A stretch of 64,000 bases of DNA from Luteibacter jiangsuensis (GCF_030812295.1 NZ_JAUSSK010000002.1:186001-250000), one strand, 5' to 3'; shown: positions 18,436-28,712, counted from the stretch's first letter. Made by a program: numbers and translations. Notes: generated from the letters alone by a model not told the origin.

Positions 18436-19305
18436 TCAGGCAAGCTTCGCGAAGTCCTCCCGCGAAAGGAGGATGGAACCGGCAACGAAGTTTTCTTCCA
18501 GGTGAGCGATGGAACCCGCGCCAGGAATGGCTACTGTGATCGGCGAACAAGACAGCAGCCATGCAAGTGCGATTTGCAGAGGCGTTGCACTATGCCTGCG
18601 GGCAATACCGGCGAGGCTATCGGCGTCGATATTGGTTGCGCCGCCTCCTATCGGGGAGAACGGACAGAACGCGATACCGTTTTTTTCGCAGACTTTCACC
18701 ATCGCGATATCATCGCGTTTGGCGATATTGAAACGGTTCTGCACGGCGGCGACTGGGGCGATGGATAGCGCTTCCGCGAGGTGGGCCGTCGTGACGTTGC
18801 TAAGCCCGAGGTGTCCTACGAGACCTTCCTCACGCAAAAGAGCAAGCGCTTCGAAGCGCTTGGCTAGCGACTCACCGGCCGGCGGCACCATGTGACCTAT
18901 ACGCAGATAGACGAGATCGAGGCGCTCAACCCCCAGGCTCCGAAGATTATCTTCGACCAGGCGGCGCATATCCGCCTCGGTGCCTGGCCGATGGCTGCCG
19001 TCGGCTTGAAAAACAGGCCCTACTTTGGTCGCGATGACCAACGAGGATGGATAGGGGTACAGAGCCTCGCGTATCAGCGTGTTGGCGCGTACGGAACCAT
19101 CGATGCTTTGATAGAAATCCGCGGTATCGATCAGATTGATGCCGAGCCTGATCGCTCTGCGCAACACAGAGTGCCCTATTGCCGGGTTACGAGGTGGGCC
19201 ACGAAAACCATTCGTCGATAAGCGCATTGCCCCGAAGCCCAGGCGGTGGACAGACAGCTCACCGCCGATAAGAATCTGGCTTGCTCTTTCCACGGTCCAA
19301 CTCAT
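18436..19305 (-). CDS. Aldo/keto reductase
   Basis: A 289-residue TIM-barrel NADPH oxidoreductase: LGFGAMRL near residue 20, NLIDTADFY (Asp and Tyr of the tetrad), VIATKVG (Lys), then LGLSNVT and a C-terminal VAIPGAGSIAHLEEN NADPH-binding motif. The position that usually carries the catalytic His follows LDLVYL and reads RIGH, so the His may be displaced by a few residues. The start at 19305 (MSWTVERA) is preferred over an ORF start at 19443 that would overlap the upstream gene. It lies 25 bp after a second, frameshifted aldo/keto reductase. Confidence 0.85.
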   Translation of the reverse strand: MSWTVERASQILIGGELSVHRLGFGAMRLSTNGFRGPPRNPAIGHSVLRRAIRLGINLIDTADFYQSIDGSVRANTLIREALYPYPSSLVIATKVGPVFQADGSHRPGTEADMRRLVEDNLRSLGVERLDLVYLRIGHMVPPAGESLAKRFEALALLREEGLVGHLGLSNVTTAHLAEALSIAPVAAVQNRFNIAKRDDIAMVKVCEKNGIAFCPFSPIGGGATNIDADSLAGIARRHSATPLQIALAWLLSCSPITVAIPGAGSIAHLEENFVAGSILLSREDFAKLA

Positions 19306-19330
19306 TTCTTTCGGCTCCGGTTCGCCAGGA

Positions 19331-20390
<1,060 letters not shown>

Positions 20391-20433
20391 CTAATCCGTT
20401 GAATCGCCGCTGCGCCAAAAGTACGATCAGCCC

Positions 20434-21309
20434 ATGAATCCTCTTGATCGGTTGCGCCGTCTTGGCGAGCGCCATGCCTCTAGATCATTTGAGACCGCCA
20501 TCCCGGGCCTACGAATTGGGCGGCTGCTAAGTGCGCCGAAATCGCTGCCCATGCTGTATGAGCCCATGATTTGCCTGGTATTGGCTGGATCCAAGCGGAT
20601 CTTTTCAGGCAGGGATATCGTGGACTACGGCGAAGGCCAGCTGCTTTTGTCAGCGGCAGACTTACCCGTCAATGTCCAGTTCCAGATTGATGCACAGCGC
20701 GGTTATTACATGGCCTTGGTGCTCAGGCTGGATCCCCTTGCGGTGGCCGATCTGGCCATGGAAATGGGTATTCCGGCCATGCATCGCCATCCCGGCAATT
20801 TCGCTATTACGGAGTCGGATCCGCTACTGCTCGACGCTTGGCGGCGATTATGCGAACTGCTGGAACGGCCGGAGGAAATCCCATTCCTTGCGTCCGGCAT
20901 CGAACGCGAGATCCTGTTCCGCCTATTGCGTGGACCGCGAGGGCACGTTCTTGCCGAAGTCGCTACGGCGGACCCTCAAGTTCGGCAGGTTCGCGGCACG
21001 GCGGCATGGATCCGGGCCAATTACGCAGAACACGTCAGCATCGAGCAGCTCGCCCATAAGGCGAGCATGAGCATTACTGTTTTTCATCGCCGCTTTAAGC
21101 AGGTGCTTGGGATGTCGCCCCTGCAATATCAGAAGACCATACGCCTGCATGAGGCGCGTGGTCGCATCACGGCAGCAATGCGCGATACGGCGAGCATTGC
21201 CTACGCCGTCGGATATGGAAGCACTTCGCAGTTCAGCCGCGAATACAAACGAATGTTTGGAGCTTCACCAAGCCACGACCTAGCGCGTACGAGCCTGCGT
21301 AGCGTCTGA
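20434..21309 (+). CDS. AraC-family regulator (AraC_N type)
   Basis: A 291-residue regulator: N-terminal AraC_N sensor domain (YEPMICLVLAGSKRIFSG, about 40-160) and a C-terminal pair of helix-turn-helix motifs (LAHKASMSITVFHRRFKQVLGMSPLQYQK and IAYAVGYGSTSQFSREYKRMFG). It is divergent from the aldo/keto reductase/quinone reductase/MarR series with a 139-bp gap, the usual place for a regulator of that operon. Members of this subgroup commonly control YqhD- or AKR-type aldehyde-handling genes. The 3' end overlaps the convergent membrane-protein gene by 30 bp. Confidence 0.87.
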   Translation: MNPLDRLRRLGERHASRSFETAIPGLRIGRLLSAPKSLPMLYEPMICLVLAGSKRIFSGRDIVDYGEGQLLLSAADLPVNVQFQIDAQRGYYMALVLRLDPLAVADLAMEMGIPAMHRHPGNFAITESDPLLLDAWRRLCELLERPEEIPFLASGIEREILFRLLRGPRGHVLAEVATADPQVRQVRGTAAWIRANYAEHVSIEQLAHKASMSITVFHRRFKQVLGMSPLQYQKTIRLHEARGRITAAMRDTASIAYAVGYGSTSQFSREYKRMFGASPSHDLARTSLRSV

Positions 21310-21702
21310 CCTCGTCTCGGCCCTCTTCAGATAGGGAAGCACCACCCATATCGCAAGCATGCAGGCCAGAATCGCTTCCAGCCAGATGAACGCATGAATG
21401 CGCAGGCCGACGCTGCACATGGGCGCATAGCGATAATGTCCCAAGGTGATGAGGTTGCAGCCGGCGTAGCTCATCAATGCGATCGTGCCCGCGATGCGCG
21501 AGCCGGCCTTGATCCAGCGATAACCCAGCCAGGCCAGCGGCGTCATCACGAACCAGAACGCGTCGATCATCGTGCGATTGATCCAGACTGGCTCCGGGTA
21601 CTGCTCGAAGAACATCAGGTTATCGGCGTAATGGAGCACGCTCCCCGCGACCGTGGCGAGCAGGACCCATTTCAAGCGACGCAGCCATCGCTCCATGTTC
21701 AT
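21280..21702 (-). CDS. Small four-helix membrane protein
   Basis: 140 residues with four predicted membrane segments (about 10-27, 47-63, 70-90 and 105-124) and short charged loops. Its ATG overlaps the stop of the alpha/beta-hydrolase gene by 4 bp, so the two are translationally coupled. I do not recognise the family with certainty; nothing suggests an enzyme. A longer ORF back to 22314 only shadows the hydrolase gene. Confidence 0.75.
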   Translation of the reverse strand: MNMERWLRRLKWVLLATVAGSVLHYADNLMFFEQYPEPVWINRTMIDAFWFVMTPLAWLGYRWIKAGSRIAGTIALMSYAGCNLITLGHYRYAPMCSVGLRIHAFIWLEAILACMLAIWVVLPYLKRAETRSDATQARTR

Positions 21703-22568
21703 GGCGCCGCCTTTGGCGAGAGGCTTGCGAACCAGTCCAGCACGCCCTGCCAGTACGGCTCGGCCAACGGACGGAAGTAGCCCATATGGCCCACTTTTCC
21801 GCCAACCTCCGCGGGATCGAGGTCTTCGCGCCGCAATGGCGCGTTGCAGTAGGCCTGGACGAATGCGTCCCGCGATGACGGCAAGGCCCACAGATCGTCC
21901 AGCGCATTGGCGGCCACCATCGGCGTACGTACCTCCGCATAGCTCCGCTCGATGCCCTGCATGGCCGGGTCGTCGAAGAAGTAGCGCGGGAACCGGCACC
22001 AGTAGCGCCACTGGCGATACGCATCCGCCGGCAGGTCCTCTCCCAGGCGCAACATCTCCCAGGGGCAATAGCCCTTCCACCATGTCAGGACCGGCAACAC
22101 CAGGTTCCACATGGCGAGCACGCGCAACCGTTCGCCCAACGGCATGTAGCCGTGCCATCCCGCCCCGGTGCCGAAGACATAGAAACCCGTCACCTTGCGA
22201 TGATTGGGTAGCAGCCCGAAGGCATGCCCTCCGTAGGAATGGCCGACGACATACAGCGGCTCCGGCCCTTGCGCCATGCTGTCGATGGCTGCGGCCAGGT
22301 CGAGCCGCCCCCAATCCAGCAGGTCCATCCGGAATCCCTTGAGCGATGGCGGCCGCGAGCCCCCGATGCCTCTGTAATCGAAGGTCAGGGTATCGAAGCC
22401 ACGCGCGCTGGCGAAGCTCGCGAACCTCTGATAGAAGCCCTGCGGAACCGCCGTCGCCCCCGCGACGATCAGCTTTCCACGCAAAGGGGCCTGAGCCGGA
22501 TAGCGCGTGGCGCCGAGAACATAGCCGTCGGCGGCGGTGAGGTGTTCGGGGAGGGCCGCGGTGTCCAT
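21699..22568 (-). CDS. Alpha/beta-hydrolase
   Basis: A 289-residue hydrolase with the nucleophile elbow VVGHSYGGHA near residue 110 (G-x-S-x-G), the oxyanion-loop region GATAVPQGFY and a C-terminal His in GHMGYFRP. It resembles the YbjG/BAAT-like hydrolases encoded by prokaryotic operons with a TetR neighbour; the substrate is unknown. No signal peptide, so it is cytosolic. It is divergent from a TetR regulator across an inverted repeat and is coupled to the small membrane protein. Confidence 0.82.
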   Translation of the reverse strand: MDTAALPEHLTAADGYVLGATRYPAQAPLRGKLIVAGATAVPQGFYQRFASFASARGFDTLTFDYRGIGGSRPPSLKGFRMDLLDWGRLDLAAAIDSMAQGPEPLYVVGHSYGGHAFGLLPNHRKVTGFYVFGTGAGWHGYMPLGERLRVLAMWNLVLPVLTWWKGYCPWEMLRLGEDLPADAYRQWRYWCRFPRYFFDDPAMQGIERSYAEVRTPMVAANALDDLWALPSSRDAFVQAYCNAPLRREDLDPAEVGGKVGHMGYFRPLAEPYWQGVLDWFASLSPKAAP

Positions 22569-22583
22569 GGGCGCACTTTCTAT

Positions 22584-22626
22584 GACAGTTGTTATAGAAA
22601 AGACAGGCTAAACTATGACGACTGTC
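22584..22626. promoter_or_regulatory. Inverted-repeat operator between the hydrolase and TetR genes
   Basis: GACAGTTGTTATAG (22584-22597) and CTATGACGACTGTC (22613-22626) are inverted copies at 12 of 14 positions, separated by 15 bp. They lie in the 75-bp gap between divergent genes, overlapping both likely promoter regions; this is the standard arrangement for a TetR repressor controlling itself and its target. Confidence 0.65.
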
Positions 22627-22643
22627 TTAACAAGGGTCATCCC

Positions 22644-23216
22644 ATGAGCCCCCGACATAACGACGCCCGCCAACGCGTGGTCGCGGCCACCGCCGAGATG
22701 CTGGCGCGGCACGGCCTCAATGCCACCAGCATCCGCGAAATGGCCAAGCGCGCCGACGCGCCGCTCGGTTCGACCTACCATCACTTTCCCGGTGGCAAGC
22801 AGCAGGTCGTGGTCGAGGCGGTGAAGTTCGCCGGAGCGCAAGTGCGCGCGCGCCTGGAGCACCATCTGCAGGCCGGCGCCAAGGCGGGCCTCGCAGGATT
22901 TCTGTCGATGTGGCGCGACGTTCTCCTGCGTTCGGACTTCCGCCTCGGTTGCCCCGTCATGGCCGTGGCCGTAGAGGAGCCGATCGACGCCGTCGCGGAG
23001 GAGGCCTTGGCCGCGGCCGCCGCCGTTTTCGCCGACTGGGAAGGGCTGCTTGCGAACGCGCTGACAAACGAAGGCCACGAACCCGAGTCCGCAGCCAAAC
23101 TCGCCACGCTCATCGTCGCAAGCGTGGAGGGGGCCATCGTGCTGTGTCGTGCACAACGGAGCATTGCGCCGTTCGATAAGGTTGCTGAGCGGATTGAATG
23201 GGCCGCGGGACTCTAG
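22644..23216 (+). CDS. TetR-family repressor
   Basis: A 190-residue regulator: N-terminal helix-turn-helix (ATSIREMAKRADAPLGSTYHHFPGGK, about 26-50) and an all-helical C-terminal ligand domain of the TetR_C_33/LmrA-YxaF type. It is expected to repress the divergent hydrolase/membrane-protein unit. The start at 22644 follows an AAGGGTCATCCC spacer, and the ORF extending upstream to 22224 is a shadow of the hydrolase gene. Confidence 0.88.
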   Translation: MSPRHNDARQRVVAATAEMLARHGLNATSIREMAKRADAPLGSTYHHFPGGKQQVVVEAVKFAGAQVRARLEHHLQAGAKAGLAGFLSMWRDVLLRSDFRLGCPVMAVAVEEPIDAVAEEALAAAAAVFADWEGLLANALTNEGHEPESAAKLATLIVASVEGAIVLCRAQRSIAPFDKVAERIEWAAGL

Positions 23217-23405
23217 CTGGTGCAGCCTGGCAACGAGAATCCTGCTCTGGCTTACCTCGCCAGAACCAGTGCTTCGATACTCATGGCAAGTACGAGTCTC
23301 GGCACAAGGACCTGCAGCATCGACCCACCCCGTAGCTGAAAACGGGTTGGGCCGTACCGGCCACTTCTTGGTTCAACGAACAAGACAGTCGTCATCCCAC
23401 CCGGC

Positions 23406-23882
23406 CTACCCTCTCCGGCCAAAGTACGAAACCTTGTTCGCGATCTTCCACTCGTCGCCGATCTTCAGCAGCAAGAAGTAATCGGTGATCACGACGGCGC
23501 CATAATCCAGCGTAATCCGGGCGGTTCCCGCATTGCCCGAAGCATCCATGAAATCGATGGTCCGCACGCGCGAGGCCTCATTGTCCGCGGCCTTGCCCTT
23601 GAAGAACGCGCAGAACTCGTCAAGGGACAGCGACGTGAACTTGCCGTCGCGCACACTCTCGATCCGCGCGCTCGGCAGGAAGGCCTGGCGCATGTGCGAT
23701 GCCTCGCCGGTGGCCTGTCCACTGAAGTAGTACTGGATAGCCTGTCTCATGCCTTCCTGCGCGGCAGGGTCCTGCTGCGCCGTCTGGCGGATCGCCGGCG
23801 TATCGGCAGGCACGGCCTGCGCGCCCGCGGTGAGGGTGATGAGGGCGGCTGCGAGCAGACGGCGAATCCGTTGCTGGTTCAT
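23406..23882 (-). CDS. Secreted lumazine-binding-like / NTF2-fold protein
   Basis: 158 residues with a Sec signal peptide (positive MNQQRIRR, hydrophobic LLAAALITLTAGAQA, cleavage near residue 23). After it comes a domain of the putative lumazine-binding (SnoaL/NTF2-like) type: a helix with YYFSGQATGEASHMRQAF, DEFCAFFKG, then beta strands ending DYFLLLKIGDEWKIANKVSYF. Function unknown; such small periplasmic proteins are often stand-alone. It precedes the LytTR gene in the same direction on the minus strand (gap 110 bp to its 3' end). A broken near-copy lies at 16152-16511. Confidence 0.8.
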   Translation of the reverse strand: MNQQRIRRLLAAALITLTAGAQAVPADTPAIRQTAQQDPAAQEGMRQAIQYYFSGQATGEASHMRQAFLPSARIESVRDGKFTSLSLDEFCAFFKGKAADNEASRVRTIDFMDASGNAGTARITLDYGAVVITDYFLLLKIGDEWKIANKVSYFGRRG

Positions 23883-23992
23883 GGCGCGTCTCCGTGGGAA
23901 GTCGACGCAGGATGTCTGGCGATGACCCTTCGGACAATCGCTTTCACCGCGGATTTCGCACGCTTCGGCGCAATGGCTTTCAGCGCATCATC

Positions 23993-24826
23993 TCATTTGA
24001 ACAATGCGAGCCGATCACGATAGCTGCGTGACAGCTTGAGTTCCTGCCCACAGTCCAGGGTCAGGAAATACTCGCCATTGAGATGTGGCCGCAGCGCGAC
24101 GACGCGCGCCGCATTGACCAGCGTCGAACGATGGATGCGCGGAAAACGATTCGGCCCCAGGCGTTCTTCCAATTGTCCCAGGGGGGTACGCAGCACGTGG
24201 GTGTCGCGGTCGGTGTGGATGCAGAGGTAATCGCCCGCCGCATCGACCCAACGGATGCCGGCGCGCGGAAGGCGCAACGTGCGTGCTCCGTCGCGGATGG
24301 CCAACGGCGCTTCCGGATCGCGCGGTTCCCGCGCACCCGCGGTATCCAGCGCCTCGTCCAGGGTCAGCGCCGGGCGGCCACTGAGTGTACCGATCAGGCC
24401 GAGCAGCTTGGCGCGATGATCGCTGGCTTCACGTCGATCCAGTGTTTCGCGCACGCGAAAAAGGGCCTGATGCAGGCGGCTATCGTCCACCGGCTTAAGC
24501 AGGTAATCCACCGCGCTCGCTTCGAACGCCTGGAGCGCGTAGTGGTCGTAGGCAGTAACGAACACCACCAGCGGCATGCGTTGCGCGGGAATGGCGCGAA
24601 GGGTCGCGAAGCCATCGAGCCCGGGCATCTGCACGTCCAGGAACAGCAGGTCGGGGGCATGTTCCGACACCGCATGCACCGCCGCCGCGCCGTCACCAAC
24701 CTGGCCAACGATAACGATGTCGCGCTCGCCAGCCAGACGCAGTTCCAGTCCACGCCGCGCCAGAGGCTCGTCGTCGACGAGCAGCGTCCGGATCATCCTG
24801 TCCCGCGTGGCCCTGGACGCGGTCAT
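23993..24826 (-). CDS. LytTR-family response regulator
   Basis: A 277-residue regulator: receiver domain (about 12-125) with acidic VDDEPLARR, phospho-acceptor Asp in LLFLDVQMPG and Lys in DYLLKPVDD, then a LytTR DNA-binding domain (about 170-277; RWVDAAGDYLCIHT, FPRIHRSTLVN). The ATG at 24826 overlaps the kinase stop by 4 bp; an internal ATG at 24796 gives the more usual MIRTLLVDDEP start. With the kinase it forms a LytS/LytR-type system. The central part is duplicated in decayed form at 16517-16722. Confidence 0.92.
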   Translation of the reverse strand: MTASRATRDRMIRTLLVDDEPLARRGLELRLAGERDIVIVGQVGDGAAAVHAVSEHAPDLLFLDVQMPGLDGFATLRAIPAQRMPLVVFVTAYDHYALQAFEASAVDYLLKPVDDSRLHQALFRVRETLDRREASDHRAKLLGLIGTLSGRPALTLDEALDTAGAREPRDPEAPLAIRDGARTLRLPRAGIRWVDAAGDYLCIHTDRDTHVLRTPLGQLEERLGPNRFPRIHRSTLVNAARVVALRPHLNGEYFLTLDCGQELKLSRSYRDRLALFK

Positions 24827-25968
24827 TGCCGTGACGCGTCCGCGATGTCGAACGGCAGCGTCATCGTCACCGCGAAGCCGCCCTCGCCGCGATTACGCAC
24901 CTCGAAGCTCTGCCGCGCCCCATACAGCACGCGCAGCCGGTCACGGGTATTGGCAAGGCCGACCCGGGTGCCGCGTGACGCACTGTCGGTCGGCACGCCA
25001 ACCAGGTCCAATCCCGGCCATCCCGGGCCATCGTCGACGACGGAGAGTTTCAAGTGGTCGCCCTCGCGAACCGCGCGCACGCCGATCATGCCGCCCTCCA
25101 CTCGCCGGGCCACCGAATACTTGATGGCGTTCTCCACCAGCGGTTGCAGCAGAAGGCTCGGCAGCAGCGCCGGCCAGCAGGAGGGCTCGACCTCGACGTC
25201 CACCCGAAGACGCTCGGCGAAACGAGTCTTTTCGATGTCCAGGTAGAGGCCGATCGCATCCAGTTCCTGCTTCAGGGTCACCCGCTGCATCGGGTCGGCA
25301 TCGAGCGAATGACGAAGGAAGGCGCTCAACCCCTGCACCATCCGGTTCGCGGTGGCGTTGTCGCGATCGAGCACGAGCGTCGAGATCGCATTGAGGGTGT
25401 TGAACAGGAAGTGCGGGTTCAACTGATAGCGCAGCATCTTCAGCTGCGCCTGGTGGGCCATCGCGGTCGCCGCCAGCGCCGCTTCGGTCTGCATGCGCAG
25501 TTTGCGCCACGTGGTCATCACCAGGTAGAGACTGGCCCAGCCCACCACCACGTACAGCTGGCCGATCACGTAAGTGAAATAGCCGAAGCGGGTGAAGGGC
25601 AGGCATTGGCGGCACCATTCCAGGTCGGTCACCAGCTTGTAGGTGAGCCCCATCGCCGCGGCGATCAGCACCGCCGGCACGATCATCAGCCATGCCACCC
25701 GCGCCGGCGGCCGGTCACCGCACGCACGCAACAGATAGCGCAGGCCAAGCGTACCGAGGAAGCCTGCGATAGCCACGGCGAGCAACACCGTCCAGTACTC
25801 CGCCGGCTTCCCATTGGCGAGAGCGGAGAAATAGTTGACCAGGAACACACCGCCCCAGCCGCCCGCGTGGAGCCACCAGAACAACGCATTCGCCGATCGT
25901 GCCGATGGCACCGTACCCGCTGCAGGGTCCGGCGGACGATCGTTCGGAACGACGGAATCAGGAGTCAT
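24823..25968 (-). CDS. LytS/YehU-type sensor histidine kinase
   Basis: A 381-residue membrane kinase: four predicted membrane segments in residues about 30-165, then the His_kinase (PF06580-type) dimerisation motif QLNPHFLFNTLNAIS with the phospho-acceptor His, and an HATPase domain with LLQPLVENAIKYS (N box) and VVDDGPGW (G box). It phosphorylates the co-encoded LytTR regulator. The start at 25968 (MTPDSVVP) is chosen because further upstream the frame is Arg/Pro-rich. The signal sensed is unknown. Confidence 0.9.
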   Translation of the reverse strand: MTPDSVVPNDRPPDPAAGTVPSARSANALFWWLHAGGWGGVFLVNYFSALANGKPAEYWTVLLAVAIAGFLGTLGLRYLLRACGDRPPARVAWLMIVPAVLIAAAMGLTYKLVTDLEWCRQCLPFTRFGYFTYVIGQLYVVVGWASLYLVMTTWRKLRMQTEAALAATAMAHQAQLKMLRYQLNPHFLFNTLNAISTLVLDRDNATANRMVQGLSAFLRHSLDADPMQRVTLKQELDAIGLYLDIEKTRFAERLRVDVEVEPSCWPALLPSLLLQPLVENAIKYSVARRVEGGMIGVRAVREGDHLKLSVVDDGPGWPGLDLVGVPTDSASRGTRVGLANTRDRLRVLYGARQSFEVRNRGEGGFAVTMTLPFDIADASRQ

Positions 25969-26184
25969 GGCGTAAGGGATGCGACCTGTCGACAGCATAG
26001 ACGGGACACCTCCGCCGGGTGGCGGTTGCGACTCGGCTCGGCGCGCGCGCGGAACGCTTCGGCGCAAACGCCCTACCGGGTGCTTCTGCAACCGCTAGCC
26101 TCATGGACGACATATACCTGTCCCCTCCTTCCACCCGACGCGCGTCCGCCAGGGCCGCGAAGCACCATACCAAAGGAGTCGTCG

Positions 26185-27279
26185 ATGCTGCTCGAACTGA
26201 TACTGGCCGCGAACATGGCGACGGCCCGGGTGGAGACGGTTCCGGTTGCCACGGGCCTCCGGCGCCCCTGGTCGATGGCGTTCCTGCCCCACGGAGATTT
26301 CCTGGTCAGCGAGAAGGAAGGTGTTCTGGTTCGGATCACCCCGGACGGTACGAAACATCCTATCGCCGGCCTGCCCGACGATCTGGAAAACGCAGCCCAG
26401 GGCCGCGGTGACAATGTCGGACTGTTCGACGTGGTGCTGCACCCGGACTTCACCCGCAACCACCGCATCTATTTCACTTATACATCGCGCGGTGCGGATG
26501 GCACGACCACCCGTCTGTCCACCGCGCGCTTGCTCGACGATCGCCTTGTCGACGTACGCTCGCTCTTCGATGCCACGCCACGCTCGTCGGAGCGCTTCCA
26601 CTACGGCGGTGGACTACTGATCGATCGCCAGCGTCACCTTTACATGACCGTGGGCGAGCGCCATTTCCGCGAAAGCAGCAACCCTCCGCTACCCGTGTCG
26701 CAGGACCCCACGGATCGACGCGGCAAGATCTACCGCTTCAACCTGGATGGCAAACCGGCGCGCGGCAATCCCGATTTCGGCAAGGGTGCGGTGCCGGGGA
26801 TGTATGCGCTGGGCATCCGCTCCGCGCAGGGATTGGCACAGGCGGGCGACGGGCGCATCTGGATGTCCGAGCACGGGGCGACGCGGGGCGACGAGATCAA
26901 CCTGCTGCGGCCCCATGCGAACTATGGGTGGCCCGTACATACAGCGGGCCGCCACCGCGATGCCGGCTATGTGCCACGGACGCTGCCGGGCGCGGTCTAT
27001 ACCGCGCCGGCATGGACCTGGACGGACCGCACGATCGCACCCGCCGGACTGGCCGTTTACAGCGGCAAGCAGTTTCCGGAATGGCGCGGTGACTTGCTTC
27101 TGGCGGGTCTGAGCACAGGAAGCTTGCTCCGGCTGGACCTGCAGGGTGATCGCGTGGTCGGCGAGGAAGTACTGCTCACCGGTGTGCGCCTGCGCAACGT
27201 GAAGCAGGCACCGGACGGTACCGTCTACCTGCTCACCGACGAATCCGACGGGCGCCTGCTGCGGCTGGAGCGACTGTGA
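26185..27279 (+). CDS. PQQ-dependent sugar dehydrogenase (soluble aldose dehydrogenase family)
   Basis: A 364-residue six-bladed beta-propeller of the GSDH family: LRRPWSMAFLPHGDFLVSEK at the first blade, His of DVVLHPDF, YGGGLLIDRQRHLYMTVG, then SAQGLAQ..GRIWMSEHGATRGDEIN, and APAGLAVYSG. These enzymes oxidise aldoses to lactones, passing electrons to PQQ. Family members are periplasmic, yet here only a short hydrophobic stretch (residues 1-14) precedes the domain, so export is uncertain and the true start might differ. It is divergent from the kinase gene. Confidence 0.87.
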   Translation: MLLELILAANMATARVETVPVATGLRRPWSMAFLPHGDFLVSEKEGVLVRITPDGTKHPIAGLPDDLENAAQGRGDNVGLFDVVLHPDFTRNHRIYFTYTSRGADGTTTRLSTARLLDDRLVDVRSLFDATPRSSERFHYGGGLLIDRQRHLYMTVGERHFRESSNPPLPVSQDPTDRRGKIYRFNLDGKPARGNPDFGKGAVPGMYALGIRSAQGLAQAGDGRIWMSEHGATRGDEINLLRPHANYGWPVHTAGRHRDAGYVPRTLPGAVYTAPAWTWTDRTIAPAGLAVYSGKQFPEWRGDLLLAGLSTGSLLRLDLQGDRVVGEEVLLTGVRLRNVKQAPDGTVYLLTDESDGRLLRLERL

Positions 27280-27326
27280 CCTGACGCCGATCGTTCGTCG
27301 GACCCGCGTCATTACGGGTGTATGGT

Positions 27327-27473
27327 CTAGCGAACGCGCGTGAAGTGGTTGGCACGCATGACGGGCGTACGGTTGGTTCCTGGATAAACCACGGTCTCGA
27401 CGAGGTCACGTCCGTCTGGCAGCACGGAATAGATTCGCGTCGACACGAGAACGCCCTCTTTCTGCAACGCCAT
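27327..27473 (-). pseudogene. C-terminal remnant of an unknown protein
   Basis: A 48-residue minus-strand frame (MALQKEGVLVSTRIYSVLPD ... MRANHFTRVR) that is open back to about 27509 without a better start. It reads like the last beta strands of a small secreted beta-sheet protein and directly follows the serine hydrolase gene on the same strand. I cannot name the family. It may be a 3' remnant left by a deletion. Confidence 0.35.
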
Positions 27474-27524
27474 GACCAGGACGTTGGGCGTGTGACGTTC
27501 TTTTTAGCATGGCTGCCAGCCGAT

Positions 27525-28643
27525 CTAACGATAGCTCGCTTCCATGAGCGCCGTGGCCAGCCCTCCGATCTTCATGTGGTCGAAACTGGTGTTATTCATC
27601 AAGATAACGGTATGGCCATCGTCGATGGTGCGCCATACGAGCATCCGAAACCCACCGTTGGACCCGTACTCCCATGCGACCGGATGCTCCTTGCCGCCAA
27701 AGGATAGCGTCTTGGTACGTCCGCCCAAGGCGTAGTGCTGGGCAGGGCGTTCGACGGTCATCAGGATGCGCATGGACTCGGGCGATAACACCTTGCCTGA
27801 GAAGAGGCCGTTGGCCAGGGTGAAGAGATCGTTTGCGCTGGCGTAGAATCCACCGGCGAGCATCATGAAGTTCGGCGAAGGCTTGTCGAGCGGCTCCGCC
27901 TGGGGAGTCAGTTTCCGGTAACCGTGGGCCATGCCGGGCACCGCCAACGAGGGTCCACTGAAGGTTCCACTATGGCGCATGGCAAGCGGTCGGACGATGT
28001 AACCGTCGACCAGGGAGGCGTAGTCCCGGCCCGTGGTCCGCTCGACGATCGCCTTGACCAGCAGCCAGTTGGAATGCGAGTAGTCCCATTCCGTTCCGGG
28101 CTCGAAACGCAAGTCGCCGCTCGCGAAGCGGCGCACGGCCTCCGCCTGGTCGATCGACAACGTCCGCGTGGCCGGGTCGCGCTTGATGGCGTCATCCATG
28201 TCGTTGGGAAGGCCGCTCGCATGGGTCATCAAGTTGCGCAGTGTCAGCTTGTCGCCATTATCGCGTCGATAGTCAGGGAGATAGGTGGAGATCGGCTCGT
28301 CCAACGCGAGCTGACCCTGCTGGACCAATCGCATGACCACGATCGCGGCGATCCACTTCGATATCGAGCCGGACTCGAACGGCGTGTCGGCCGTCAGCGC
28401 ACGATCCGTGGCTGCGTCCGCCACCCCGAAGCCGGCGGAGTAGTCGACGTGCGAACCCCGGCCTACCAGTACCACGCCATTGAAGCCTTCCTCGGCGACG
28501 AAACGTCGGACGATAGCGGCACAGTCACCACAGTCGGCCCATGCCGGAAACGTCATCGACAAGGCCATCAGCCATAGTGCGGTCCGCCATGGGGCGCGTG
28601 GATGCGCTCGCTTCCGCGATCTTGAAAGAACGTTCATCGACAT
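27525..28643 (-). CDS. Serine hydrolase, beta-lactamase (class C/AmpH-like) fold
   Basis: A 372-residue secreted or periplasmic hydrolase: Arg/Lys-rich N-terminus, hydrophobic segment LWLMALSMTFPAWA (about 24-37) as signal peptide, SxxK motif SISK near residue 94, a Y-S-H in the place of the usual Y-x-N (near 192), and a late GSNGGF block corresponding to the KTG/HxG motif. The replaced Asn of Y-x-N may affect activity. Probable substrates are beta-lactams, peptides or esters; none can be assigned. It lies 69 bp downstream of the GH30 gene. Confidence 0.82.
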   Translation of the reverse strand: MSMNVLSRSRKRAHPRAPWRTALWLMALSMTFPAWADCGDCAAIVRRFVAEEGFNGVVLVGRGSHVDYSAGFGVADAATDRALTADTPFESGSISKWIAAIVVMRLVQQGQLALDEPISTYLPDYRRDNGDKLTLRNLMTHASGLPNDMDDAIKRDPATRTLSIDQAEAVRRFASGDLRFEPGTEWDYSHSNWLLVKAIVERTTGRDYASLVDGYIVRPLAMRHSGTFSGPSLAVPGMAHGYRKLTPQAEPLDKPSPNFMMLAGGFYASANDLFTLANGLFSGKVLSPESMRILMTVERPAQHYALGGRTKTLSFGGKEHPVAWEYGSNGGFRMLVWRTIDDGHTVILMNNTSFDHMKIGGLATALMEASYR

Positions 28644-28712
28644 CTCCCCGGCCTGAGCGACCAGGGGTTGGATGCCACACGCTCCGGCAAGGTTTAAACG
28701 TGCCGACGTCTT

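Noticed and set aside
25054-26184. Plus-strand extension of the sugar dehydrogenase ORF back across the kinase gene
   Set aside because: The kinase frame has clear domains, while the extension is Arg/His/Gln-rich; the real start is the ATG at 26185.
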